A stretch of 6,992 nucleotides of DNA from Thiobacillaceae bacterium (GTDB lineage Bacteria > Pseudomonadota > Gammaproteobacteria > Burkholderiales > Thiobacillaceae), in assembly GCA_012274165.1 (NCBI GenBank), contig JAAPAA010000077.1, positions 1-6,992 on the forward strand. Direction: 5' to 3'. Positions 1 to 6,008 of the stretch are shown here, piece by piece (positions within the stretch are counted from its first letter, which is position 1; the number at the start of each line of letters is the position of its first letter). The position numbers and the translations under genes are program-made. The notes under the pieces were generated by a model, which was given only the letters and a program-made list of their open reading frames with translations, was not told the DNA's origin and searched no databases.

Positions 1-1
1 C

Positions 2-55
2 GCCTATCTCGATTCCTTGCAGGCGCAGCGTGCAGATCGCCGCAACGATACATAA
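2..55 (+). CDS. C-terminal end of an unidentified upstream gene (partial)
   Basis: Frame 2 is open from the window edge to a TAA at 53-55 and reads AYLDSLQAQRADRRNDT. The stop lies 12 bases before the start codon of the receiver-EAL gene, and the ribosome binding site of that gene (AAAAGG, 54-59) overlaps the stop, which is the spacing expected inside an operon. Seventeen residues are too few to identify a family. By context a histidine kinase or another signalling protein would be a natural guess, but nothing in the visible residues proves it. It could also be a chance open frame. Confidence 0.45.
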   Translation, partial: AYLDSLQAQRADRRNDT

Positions 56-67
56 AAGGCAATCCGT

Positions 68-1282
68 ATGAACAAATCAACCCTCCGGATCCTGGTGCTC
101 GACGACGAGTCTTTTATGCTCAAGCTGCTCGGCCACATGCTGGCCGACTTGGGTTTCACCTCAGTGACGACTTGCGATAGCGGCGCTGCGGCGCTGGAGT
201 GCTTCAACACCCATGTCAACCCACCCGATCTGATCCTGCTGGACTTGCAGATGCCAGAAATGGATGGGATCGAGTTTGTCCGTAAATTGGTCGAGCACAA
301 CTACACCGGCAATCTCATTCTGGTCAGCGGCGAAGACGAGCGTGTTCTGCAAATGGCAGAGAAACTGATTCAGGCGCACCGGATCACGGTGCTGGGGCAT
401 CTGAACAAGCCTGTTTTATTGGCTCGACTCACCGAGCTCATGGAAAAGTCAGTGCACATGCACGCTGCCCCGCAATCGACAACGCATGCTTACAGCGCAG
501 ACGAACTGCGTACTGCCATCGACGCCGGTGAACTGGTCAACTACTACCAGCCCAAAGTTGCCGTCACCACCGGCGCGATCGTCGGCGTGGAGACACTGGT
601 GCGCTGGCGTCATCCGGTGGACGGGATGGTATTCCCCGACCAATTCATCGGCATCGCTGAAGATCATGGATTGATTGATGACCTGACGCGCGTGGTGCTG
701 AAGGGTGCGATGGCCCAGAGCAAGGCTTGGCAGCAGGCTGGGCTCCGACTTCGGGTGGCGGTTAACGTATCGATGGACAATCTCTCGTCGGTGGCTTTTG
801 CAGATTTCGTCGCCGGAGCAGCCACCGCAGCAGGGGTGGCACCGCAGGATATCGTGCTGGAAGTGACGGAAAGCCAACTGATGCTGGACCAGCGCGCGCC
901 GCTGGAGGTCCTGACCCGATTGCGCCTGAAGCGCTTCCGTCTTTCAATCGATGACTTCGGCACGGGCCATTCTTCGCTGACCCAGTTACGCGATATTCCA
1001 TTCGATGAACTCAAGATCGACCAAAGCTTTGTGCGCGGTGCATGGCACGACGACACCGCGCGCGCGATATACGACGCCAGCCTTAACCTGGGCAAGCAGC
1101 TTGGTATGACAGTCGTCGCCGAAGGCGTGGAAGATCGCGAAGACTGGGACTTGGTGCGGCGCACAAAATGCGACGTGGCCCAAGGATTTTTCATTGGGCG
1201 ACCGATGCCTGCAGCCGATCTGCCCGGCTGGATCGAATTGTGGAACGAGCGCATGCAGCAATTGGAAGCCGATTTACCATGA
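68..1282 (+). CDS. Response regulator with receiver and EAL domains (predicted c-di-GMP phosphodiesterase)
   Basis: A 404-residue cytoplasmic protein with no membrane segment or signal peptide. Residues ~6-125 are a CheY-like receiver: acidic pair D12/D13, phosphoacceptor D59 in LILLDLQMPEMDG, S87 and K114-P115 are all present. Residues ~145-390 are an EAL domain, which hydrolyses cyclic di-GMP to linear pGpG. The signature is ETL (E175-T176-L177) instead of EAL, but the other metal- and substrate-binding positions look intact: N233, E265, D295-D296 in IDDFGTG, K316, E352 and Q372. The protein is therefore predicted to be active, with activity set by phosphorylation of D59. The receiver-EAL layout resembles RocR/PvrR-type regulators; no GGDEF domain is present. 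The ATG at 68 has AAAAGG eight bases upstream. The stop overlaps the next start codon (ATGA), indicating coupled expression with the following receiver protein. Confidence 0.93.
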   Translation: MNKSTLRILVLDDESFMLKLLGHMLADLGFTSVTTCDSGAAALECFNTHVNPPDLILLDLQMPEMDGIEFVRKLVEHNYTGNLILVSGEDERVLQMAEKLIQAHRITVLGHLNKPVLLARLTELMEKSVHMHAAPQSTTHAYSADELRTAIDAGELVNYYQPKVAVTTGAIVGVETLVRWRHPVDGMVFPDQFIGIAEDHGLIDDLTRVVLKGAMAQSKAWQQAGLRLRVAVNVSMDNLSSVAFADFVAGAATAAGVAPQDIVLEVTESQLMLDQRAPLEVLTRLRLKRFRLSIDDFGTGHSSLTQLRDIPFDELKIDQSFVRGAWHDDTARAIYDASLNLGKQLGMTVVAEGVEDREDWDLVRRTKCDVAQGFFIGRPMPAADLPGWIELWNERMQQLEADLP

Positions 1283-2469
1283 AGGCTGAGCGCGCCGCAC
1301 TCAAACCCATCGAGGCCAGAGCCAAGATTCTTGTTGCATCCGATAGTCCCAGCGATGCAACACTAATCAAGAAGCAGCTCGCGCAGGAGTTTGAGCAGGT
1401 ATTCCTTTCCACCAATCCGGATATGGCAGTAAAAGATTTTGAAAGCCGCGCCCCGGACGTGCTGGTCCTCGCTTTCAATACCCTGGAAAAGTCGGAGCGC
1501 TATTACCTCGGGCTTTATCGTTTGAGCGGGAAAATCCATCTGCAGCCCCACCGTACAGTCATTCTGTGCAACAAAGATGAAGTCAGTCAGGCTTACCAGG
1601 CGTGCCGGAAACAATACTTTGACGATTACATCCTGTTTTGGCCGATGACCAACGATGCGCCGCGTTTGCTAATGTCAGTGCATCTTTCACTACGCGATCT
1701 GACTGCAATCAGTGAGGGGGGCCCGTCGGCGGCTGAGTTTGCCGCCCAGGCACGTCGCTTGGCTGAGCTTGGAAGCATGCTGGACCAACATGTTGCGCAA
1801 GGCAGCCAGAGGATCGAAGGGGCCAATCGCGCCATGGCGCAGGCGGAACAGGATATCGGCGCGGCGCTTGACGGATTTTCCAGCAAGCTCGCACAAGGAA
1901 ATCTGCTGGGCGTGTCCAGAATCAGCGATGTCTCCGGACTGGAGCAGGAGATCAGGCGGCTCAAGCAGGAGGAGATCGGGCAACGCTTTCGCAAGGTCGC
2001 CGAATCAGTGCAGCCCATCAAGCAATGGACCGACGATTTCAGGAAAGGGTTTGAGCCTCACATTGAATCGGCGCGTGCATTGAATGCCATGGCGGACGCT
2101 ATTCGGCCCATGATTCTGGTAGTAGATGACGATGAATTTCAACGCAACATCGTGAACACGTTGCTTGCGGCAGAGAACTATCGCCTGGTATTTGCCGGCG
2201 GCGGAGTTGAAGCATTGAACATCTTGCGCAAGATGCAACCAGACCTGATCCTCATGGATATCATGATGCCGGATCTGGACGGCATAGAAACTACGCGTCG
2301 CCTCAAGACCATGCCGCAGTTTGCAAAAGTGCCGGTGATCATGGTGACGGGAAACAGCGAAGGCGCTGCCGTGCGCGACAGCATCAAGGCCGGCGCGGTC
2401 AATTTCATTGTGAAGCCATTTGATCGTGACACCTTATTGGCGAAAGTGGCCAGTGCGCTACGCCCGTAA
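1279..2469 (+). CDS. Two-receiver response regulator: degenerate N-terminal receiver, helical linker, intact C-terminal receiver
   Basis: A 396-residue cytoplasmic protein. The ATG at 1279 is chosen because it forms an ATGA overlap with the upstream stop; the frame is open further upstream, but that stretch lies inside the EAL gene. Residues ~15-140 follow the receiver pattern (KILVASDSPSD, then PDVLVLAFN), but the position aligned with the phosphoacceptor Asp is A65 and the usual Lys-Pro is replaced by FWP (120-122), so this half probably cannot be phosphorylated. Residues ~150-275 are rich in Ala, Gln, Glu and Arg, look helical or coiled-coil, and contain no recognised domain. Residues ~277-395 are a canonical receiver: D283-D285, phosphoacceptor D327 in LILMDIMMPDLDG, T357 and K379-P380. 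No DNA-binding or enzymatic output domain is visible, so output is probably through protein contact, possibly with the EAL protein encoded before it. That partnership is inferred from gene coupling only. Confidence 0.88.
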   Translation: MKAERAALKPIEARAKILVASDSPSDATLIKKQLAQEFEQVFLSTNPDMAVKDFESRAPDVLVLAFNTLEKSERYYLGLYRLSGKIHLQPHRTVILCNKDEVSQAYQACRKQYFDDYILFWPMTNDAPRLLMSVHLSLRDLTAISEGGPSAAEFAAQARRLAELGSMLDQHVAQGSQRIEGANRAMAQAEQDIGAALDGFSSKLAQGNLLGVSRISDVSGLEQEIRRLKQEEIGQRFRKVAESVQPIKQWTDDFRKGFEPHIESARALNAMADAIRPMILVVDDDEFQRNIVNTLLAAENYRLVFAGGGVEALNILRKMQPDLILMDIMMPDLDGIETTRRLKTMPQFAKVPVIMVTGNSEGAAVRDSIKAGAVNFIVKPFDRDTLLAKVASALRP

Positions 2470-2740
2470 CGCTTTCACCCGGTGAGCGGATCTGCCTTAA
2501 TACTTACAATCCATTAAGACGGTGGATTTTGGGTGGTTCCCTCTTCAACGCGCTTTGAGAATTCCCTTGGGCAAGGTGGCGTGAACAGCTTTGCAAAAAG
2601 CCCGTATCGCGATCATCCTGAGGGTTACAACTTGGTAGACCGATTTGACGATCTGACCGGTTCGTGACCAAGCCGTAACAATGCGCATGCCGTGGTAAAA
2701 AGGGTCGCTGTAAATAACCGTTCTAGCAAGCACGCTCAAA
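2470..2740. other. Gene-free spacer between the signalling operon and the transposase remnant
   Basis: No convincing gene was found here. It appears lower in GC than the flanking operons. Two small inverted repeats follow the upstream stop codon: TCACC/GGTGA around one base (2475-2485) and AATCCA/TGGATT around nine bases (2508-2528). The second runs into TTTTG and could be a weak transcription terminator for the signalling operon, but the stem is short and AT-rich. A minus-strand open frame spans 2545-2760, but it has no ribosome binding site I can see and no recognisable family. The stretch may be debris from the insertion that left the transposase fragment. Confidence 0.4.
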
Positions 2741-2989
2741 GTGACGACTCGTCCATCCAAGACTCAAAAGAAGACGGTAAGTGGCAACTGCTGGGACAAT
2801 GCCGTCGCAGAATCCTTCTTCAGCAGCCTCAAGAAGGAACGCATCAAACGACGCATCTATGCCAGCAGGCAGGAAGCGAAGTCAGATGTGTTTGATTACA
2901 TCGAGGGGTTCTACAATCGAGTCCGCAGGCACAGTCACCTCGACCAACTGAGCCCGCTGGCATTCGAGCAACTTCAAACTGGAAGTTGA
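2741..2989 (+). pseudogene. 3' remnant of an IS3-family transposase (OrfB, integrase core)
   Basis: From about 2783 the frame reads GNCWDNAVAESFFSSLKKER, then FYNRVRRHSHLDQLSP, the hallmark C-terminal end of IS3-family OrfB (rve integrase core). E24 of the 82-residue frame, in AESFF, corresponds to the catalytic Glu of the DDE triad. Both catalytic Asp residues, the HSDxG block, the N-terminal part and OrfA are missing, and an in-frame TAA lies upstream at 2711-2713, so it cannot encode an active transposase. Residues before SGNCWDN do not match the family and are probably unrelated sequence read through. The GTG at 2741 is only the edge of the open frame; no real start is claimed. A full OrfB is usually about 270-290 residues, so less than a third is left. 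Confidence 0.85.
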
Positions 2990-2993
2990 AATA

Positions 2994-3022
2994 TGTCTAC
3001 AGAAGCGGGGGAAGTCCGATCA
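2994..3022 (+). repeat. Probable right terminal inverted repeat of the IS3-family remnant
   Basis: Just after the transposase stop, a 29-base stretch starts TGTCTACAGAAG, continues with a run of five G, and ends GTCCGATCA. Its position a few bases past the end of OrfB, the G-rich composition and the terminal CA match right ends of IS3-family elements (5'-TG...CA-3'). No matching left end was seen in the 500 bases upstream, consistent with loss of the left part of the element. The outer boundary is uncertain by a few bases because the repeat cannot be compared with its partner. Confidence 0.5.
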
Positions 3023-3106
3023 GGTCAGTATCAACCACAGTCCATTATCTGGAAACATGCCGAACCGTCATTCCCGGCCATCGACCATGTGGCACTAAAG
3101 CAGACG

Positions 3107-3134
3107 TTGGGCATGATGATGCCCAAGTCCTTTT
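3107..3134 (+). terminator. Perfect 8-bp hairpin followed by a short T run (possible intrinsic terminator)
   Basis: TTGGGCAT (3107-3114) and ATGCCCAA (3119-3126) pair perfectly around a GATG loop, and GTCCTTTT follows (3127-3134). This fits a modest rho-independent terminator on the + strand, perhaps ending read-through from the IS remnant before the methyltransferase gene. The T run is only four bases long and four bases from the stem, so termination would be weak. It could instead be a remnant of a mobile repeat or a protein-binding palindrome. Confidence 0.4.
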
Positions 3135-3235
3135 GCGCACACTTCTCTCAAGCCAGTAAGATTGCCTGCATGCAAGACAAATAATCTTGAATATGTGTCA
3201 AGCGGGAGAATCATGTGAGCCATAACCCTTCCATA

Positions 3236-3283
3236 GAGGAGGCCCCATCGATGCCACCGTGTTCGTCGCTTGTCCGTTTTTGA
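3236..3283 (+). promoter_or_regulatory. Possible leader peptide frame with a strong Shine-Dalgarno site ahead of the methyltransferase
   Basis: GAGGAGG (3236-3242) lies eight bases before an ATG at 3251, near-ideal spacing. The frame encodes MPPCSSLVRF and stops at TGA 3281-3283, 16 bases before the chosen methyltransferase start. It is in a different frame from the methyltransferase, so it is not an N-terminal extension. It could be a leader that couples or tunes translation of the downstream gene, the scar of a lost start region (frameshift), or chance. No antitermination or alternative hairpin was worked out. Confidence 0.25.
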
Positions 3284-3299
3284 ATACTGGGAGAACGCC

Positions 3300-4115
3300 A
3301 TGAACCAATCGCAACCAAAGAATCCCGCCGAGACGTATGAGCACTATTTTGTCCCTGCCATGTTTCTTCCGTGGGCCACCATCCTGCTCCGCCATGCCGC
3401 CCCCCAATCACGGGAGCGGGTACTTGACGTGGCATGCGGGACGGGCATTGTTGCGCGCCAGGCAGCACCATCGGTTGGGACGGACGGGCAGGTGGCCGCA
3501 CTCGATATGAACCCGGCAATGCTTGCTGTGGCTCGTGCCCTCCCTGCGCCATCGGGCGCGACGATTAATTGGCAAGAAGGAAATGCCATGGCCTTGCCCT
3601 TCCCGGATGGCGCCTTTGACGTCGTGCTCTGCCAACACGGGTTACAGTTTGTTCCGGACCGTATAGGTGCCGTGCGCGAGATGCGCCGCGTCCTGGCGTC
3701 CGGTGGACGGGCTTTGATAATCGTCTTGCAAGCGCTCACGCGACACCCCGTCTTTGAGGCGCTTATGGAATCGGTGGCGGGTCACCTCTCGCTACCGGTA
3801 TCCGCCGTCATGACCCCGTTTGCCTTGTCCGATGCCGACGAGCTGCGGACCGTGTTTACGGCGGCGGGATTTAAGAAGGTGGACATTCTCCCCGAATCGA
3901 CCACGGTCCGGTTCCCCGAACCGGAGCACTTTGTGCCGCTTGCCGTGATCAGTTCAGCGGCGGCGGTGCCGGCCTTTGCCAAACTGCAAGCGCCGGCGAG
4001 GGCAGCACTTCTCGAGGCGGTTCGAGTAGAAGTTGAGCCAGTCGTCCGCAGGTACCGAGATGCTGAGGCCGTTACCTTTCCGATGTTTGCGTACATCGTG
4101 GTGGCCACCGCATAA
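3300..4115 (+). CDS. Class I SAM-dependent methyltransferase (UbiE/Methyltransf_11-like)
   Basis: A 271-residue soluble protein. The SAM-binding Rossmann fold is clear: motif I VLDVACGTG (41-49), the acidic end of strand 2 in ALDMNP (D69), the GNAMALPFPDGAFDVV block (94-109) and the post-motif EMRRVLASGGRALI (127-140). The N-terminal ETYEHYFVPAMFLPWA (11-26) is shared with a group of uncharacterised methyltransferases, while the C-terminal ~120 residues carry the variable substrate lid, so the substrate cannot be named. The ATG at 3300 is preferred, with GGGAGA at 3289-3294. A TTG at 3270 would add ten residues (LSVFEYWENA) that do not look family-like. The gene stands alone on its strand between an IS remnant and a gene-free stretch, suggesting acquisition or rearrangement. 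UbiE itself is unlikely because there are no quinone-pathway neighbours. Confidence 0.88.
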   Translation: MNQSQPKNPAETYEHYFVPAMFLPWATILLRHAAPQSRERVLDVACGTGIVARQAAPSVGTDGQVAALDMNPAMLAVARALPAPSGATINWQEGNAMALPFPDGAFDVVLCQHGLQFVPDRIGAVREMRRVLASGGRALIIVLQALTRHPVFEALMESVAGHLSLPVSAVMTPFALSDADELRTVFTAAGFKKVDILPESTTVRFPEPEHFVPLAVISSAAAVPAFAKLQAPARAALLEAVRVEVEPVVRRYRDAEAVTFPMFAYIVVATA

Positions 4116-4436
4116 CTGTTACTTTGGATAGGCCGCCCAACCATAGCTTGCAGAGCGACGCGCCGCAAGCAGCACGCGCATGAAGCCGGACGTTCAACGG
4201 CCGCTTCGAGAAATCTCACAGGCCGGTTTTGGGTCGACAGGGTGAGTAGCAATTTTCGATAAGCAGCCGCTCAGTCCTCTCACCACAGACTTTTCGCTGG
4301 GAATGTTCGAACGGCCGCAATGCGAAGAGGTGCGGTTGCCCAAGCAGCAAGCCCTCAACGGCCGGTCAGGCCGAACAAGAGACGGTTGTGCTACTCCGCT
4401 TGACCCTCAACTCTTGGCCGAAAACACCCGCACCGC
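4116..4436. other. Gene-free stretch with three AACGGCCG repeats between convergent genes
   Basis: No supported gene lies here; an open + frame from 4303 runs into the antisense of the DUF4197 gene and looks like no family. The octamer AACGGCCG occurs at 4196-4203, 4310-4317 and 4357-4364. The first two sit in a longer near-match, GTTC(G)AACGGCCGC, at 4192-4204 and 4305-4318. A small palindrome CGGCC/GGCCG surrounds five bases at 4359-4373. Neither converging gene has a clear hairpin-plus-T terminator here. The stretch looks like decayed or repeat-bearing intergenic DNA. Confidence 0.45.
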
Positions 4437-5192
4437 TCACTTCACTGCGCCAAAAACCTGCTTCAGCAAATTACTGCCCGCCTGCATCGGGTTGGCGCGG
4501 ATGGCCTGTTCCTTCTCGCCGATCAGGCGATACAGACGATCGAGCGATTGCTGGGTGACGTACTGTTCGACGCTGGCCTGGTTTTTATCGACCAGATTGA
4601 ACTGCGCAGCCTGTCCGGCGTAGCGGTTGTATTGCTGCGCCAGGCTGGTTTTATCCGTGATGGACTTGACGATGGGGCCGAAACGTTCTGTGAGTTGCGT
4701 TTCGGTTTTCGTGCGGAAAAAATCAGTGGCCGAGGTTGAGCCGCCGGTCAGGATGCCTTGGGCATCTTGCAGCGTCATATTTTTCACCGCATCGACCAGC
4801 AAGCTCTTGGCCTGGGGCACGGCAGCCTCGGCGGCACGGTTCATTGCCAGCACCAGCTCGTCGGCCTGTTTGTCCATGCCGAACATGCGCAGCGCCTTGT
4901 CGGCTTTTTGCAGGTTTTTCGGCAGCGGGATTTTGAGCGCGGGATTGCCGTAAAAACCATCCTTGACGCCCAGTTGCGCAACAGCGGAATCAGCCCCGCG
5001 CGTCAGCGCCTCTTTCAGCCCTGCGTTGATGTCGGCGTTGGATAAGGCATCAATGCCGGGACTGGCAGCGCTGCCTGCAGGCTGGCCACTGGCTTGATCC
5101 ATCGCGCCCTTCAGCGTCGCGTTCCAGTCGAATGGCAGGGCAGGCGTTGTCACGACCAATCCGGCGACCAATAAAATGACTCCGTGTTTCAT
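4437..5192 (-). CDS. DUF4197 domain-containing exported protein
   Basis: A 251-residue protein with a short N-terminal signal: MKHGVILLVAGLVVTTPA, with a possible signal peptidase I site after A18. There is no lipobox Cys, so a soluble periplasmic protein is predicted rather than a lipoprotein. The rest matches DUF4197: NADINAGLKEAL (52-63), the GFYGNPALKIPLP block (79-91), MNRAAEAAVPQAK (117-129), ILTGGSTSATDFFR (147-160) and the C-terminal LYRLIGEKEQAIRANP (220-235). The family has no established biochemical function; the fold is probably mostly helical. AGGAG lies six bases upstream of the ATG (plus-strand 5199-5203). It is the last gene of the minus-strand run, 33 bases after the GAF gene, and is likely co-transcribed with it. 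Whether it serves the flagellum or merely shares a promoter is unknown. Confidence 0.88.
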   Translation of the reverse strand: MKHGVILLVAGLVVTTPALPFDWNATLKGAMDQASGQPAGSAASPGIDALSNADINAGLKEALTRGADSAVAQLGVKDGFYGNPALKIPLPKNLQKADKALRMFGMDKQADELVLAMNRAAEAAVPQAKSLLVDAVKNMTLQDAQGILTGGSTSATDFFRTKTETQLTERFGPIVKSITDKTSLAQQYNRYAGQAAQFNLVDKNQASVEQYVTQQSLDRLYRLIGEKEQAIRANPMQAGSNLLKQVFGAVK

Positions 5193-5225
5193 TGCGCGCT
5201 CCTGTGTCGAATCAATGATTGGATC

Positions 5226-5993
5226 TCAAGCGCCCTTGCCTTTGGGTTTTTCCAGGCGCTTGCTGTGACGGTTCAGGCTGCTGGAGAGTTGGGCAATGAT
5301 TTCCGACGAGGCCTGGATGATCTGGCTGGTGGTGAAGCCGGTGGTGGTCATTTCGCGAAAAAACGACTTCGCCAGAATCCGCGCCAGTTGATCCGGGTTT
5401 TCCACGGCTTTTTCCAGCGCCACCCCCAGATTGGCCTTGGCCTCGCGCACCAGCGCCAGCTGGGCAAAGCGCGACGACAGCACGTTTTGCAGCTGGACCA
5501 CCTGCATGGATTTACCGACCAGCAATCCGATCATGCCGATCCATTCCAGATCGCTCTGTTCGAACGGGCGATTCAGCTTGTGTCCGCTTGCGCTGAGGAT
5601 GCCGACGATTTTGTTGTTGATGAGTATGGGAGCGGCGACCAGACTGTTGAAAGCGTCCGGCTGCCGATGCCCGATGCGCCGCAAGGCGGCCTTGCTCAGC
5701 TTGCCGATCAGGCACGCTGCGCCGGCAGCGGTTACCTGCTCAAGCACGTGCGCATGCTGCTTCAGCGGCTCGCTGCCCACGCTCACGCTGTGGTCTGCGC
5801 CGATGGCAAACACCTTGAGCATGGCTTCGCCCGGCTCGCCGGGTTCGGCTTGGCTCAACAACACGATGACGCTGTTGTTCACATTGAGCAGCGCGGCGGC
5901 CATCGCCACGCTCTGCCTGAGGCTGGCTTCGAGGTTGGTGGCGTGCTCGGGCGTAGCAGAAAGTTGCTGCAAACGGCTCAAGATGGCGTCCAT
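5226..5993 (-). CDS. GAF domain-containing protein downstream of fliR
   Basis: A 255-residue cytoplasmic protein. Residues ~20-168 form a GAF domain: the helix LEASLRQSVAMAAALLNV, a strand region with NNSVIVLLS, then the conserved second half SLVAAPILINNKIVGILSAS (117-136) and PFEQSDLEWIGMIGLLVGKS (143-162). GAF domains bind small ligands such as cyclic nucleotides, haem or bilins; no chromophore Cys or cyclic-nucleotide NKXnFX3DE motif was identified, so the ligand is open. Residues ~168-240 are helical with no known output domain and contain FFREMTTTGFTTSQIIQ (211-227); the tail is basic (RHSKRLEKPKGKG). AAAAAGGAT precedes the ATG at 5993, and only 15 bases separate it from the fliR stop, so it belongs to the flagellar transcription unit. 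A regulatory or accessory role in flagellar export or motility is an inference from position alone. Confidence 0.82.
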   Translation of the reverse strand: MDAILSRLQQLSATPEHATNLEASLRQSVAMAAALLNVNNSVIVLLSQAEPGEPGEAMLKVFAIGADHSVSVGSEPLKQHAHVLEQVTAAGAACLIGKLSKAALRRIGHRQPDAFNSLVAAPILINNKIVGILSASGHKLNRPFEQSDLEWIGMIGLLVGKSMQVVQLQNVLSSRFAQLALVREAKANLGVALEKAVENPDQLARILAKSFFREMTTTGFTTSQIIQASSEIIAQLSSSLNRHSKRLEKPKGKGA

Positions 5994-6008
5994 ATTCCCG
6001 ATCCTTTT

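Noticed and set aside
664..1254. 196-codon minus-strand open frame
   Set aside because: It is the reverse of the EAL domain coding sequence, which keeps its catalytic residues on the other strand.
1168..1278. N-terminal extension of the double-receiver protein from an upstream ATG
   Set aside because: It would overlap the EAL gene by more than 100 bases and adds a non-family Arg-rich stretch; the ATGA overlap at 1279 is the natural start.
2475..2485. TCACC/GGTGA palindrome just after the double-receiver gene as a terminator
   Set aside because: The stem is five pairs with a one-base loop and no T run follows.
3133..3162. TTGCGC and TAAGAT spaced by 18 bases as a promoter for the methyltransferase
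   Set aside because: Both hexamers are poor matches to sigma-70 consensus and similar pairs arise often by chance.
2993..3184. 63-codon + strand open frame after the transposase
   Set aside because: It starts inside the probable IS terminal repeat and runs through the perfect hairpin; no family or ribosome binding site supports it.
3270..3299. TTG start for the methyltransferase, ten residues upstream
   Set aside because: The ATG at 3300 has GGGAGA at suitable spacing and fits the family N-terminus; the extra residues do not.
4303..4623. 106-codon + strand open frame
   Set aside because: More than half of it is antisense to the 3' end of the DUF4197 gene, and the rest has no recognisable motif.
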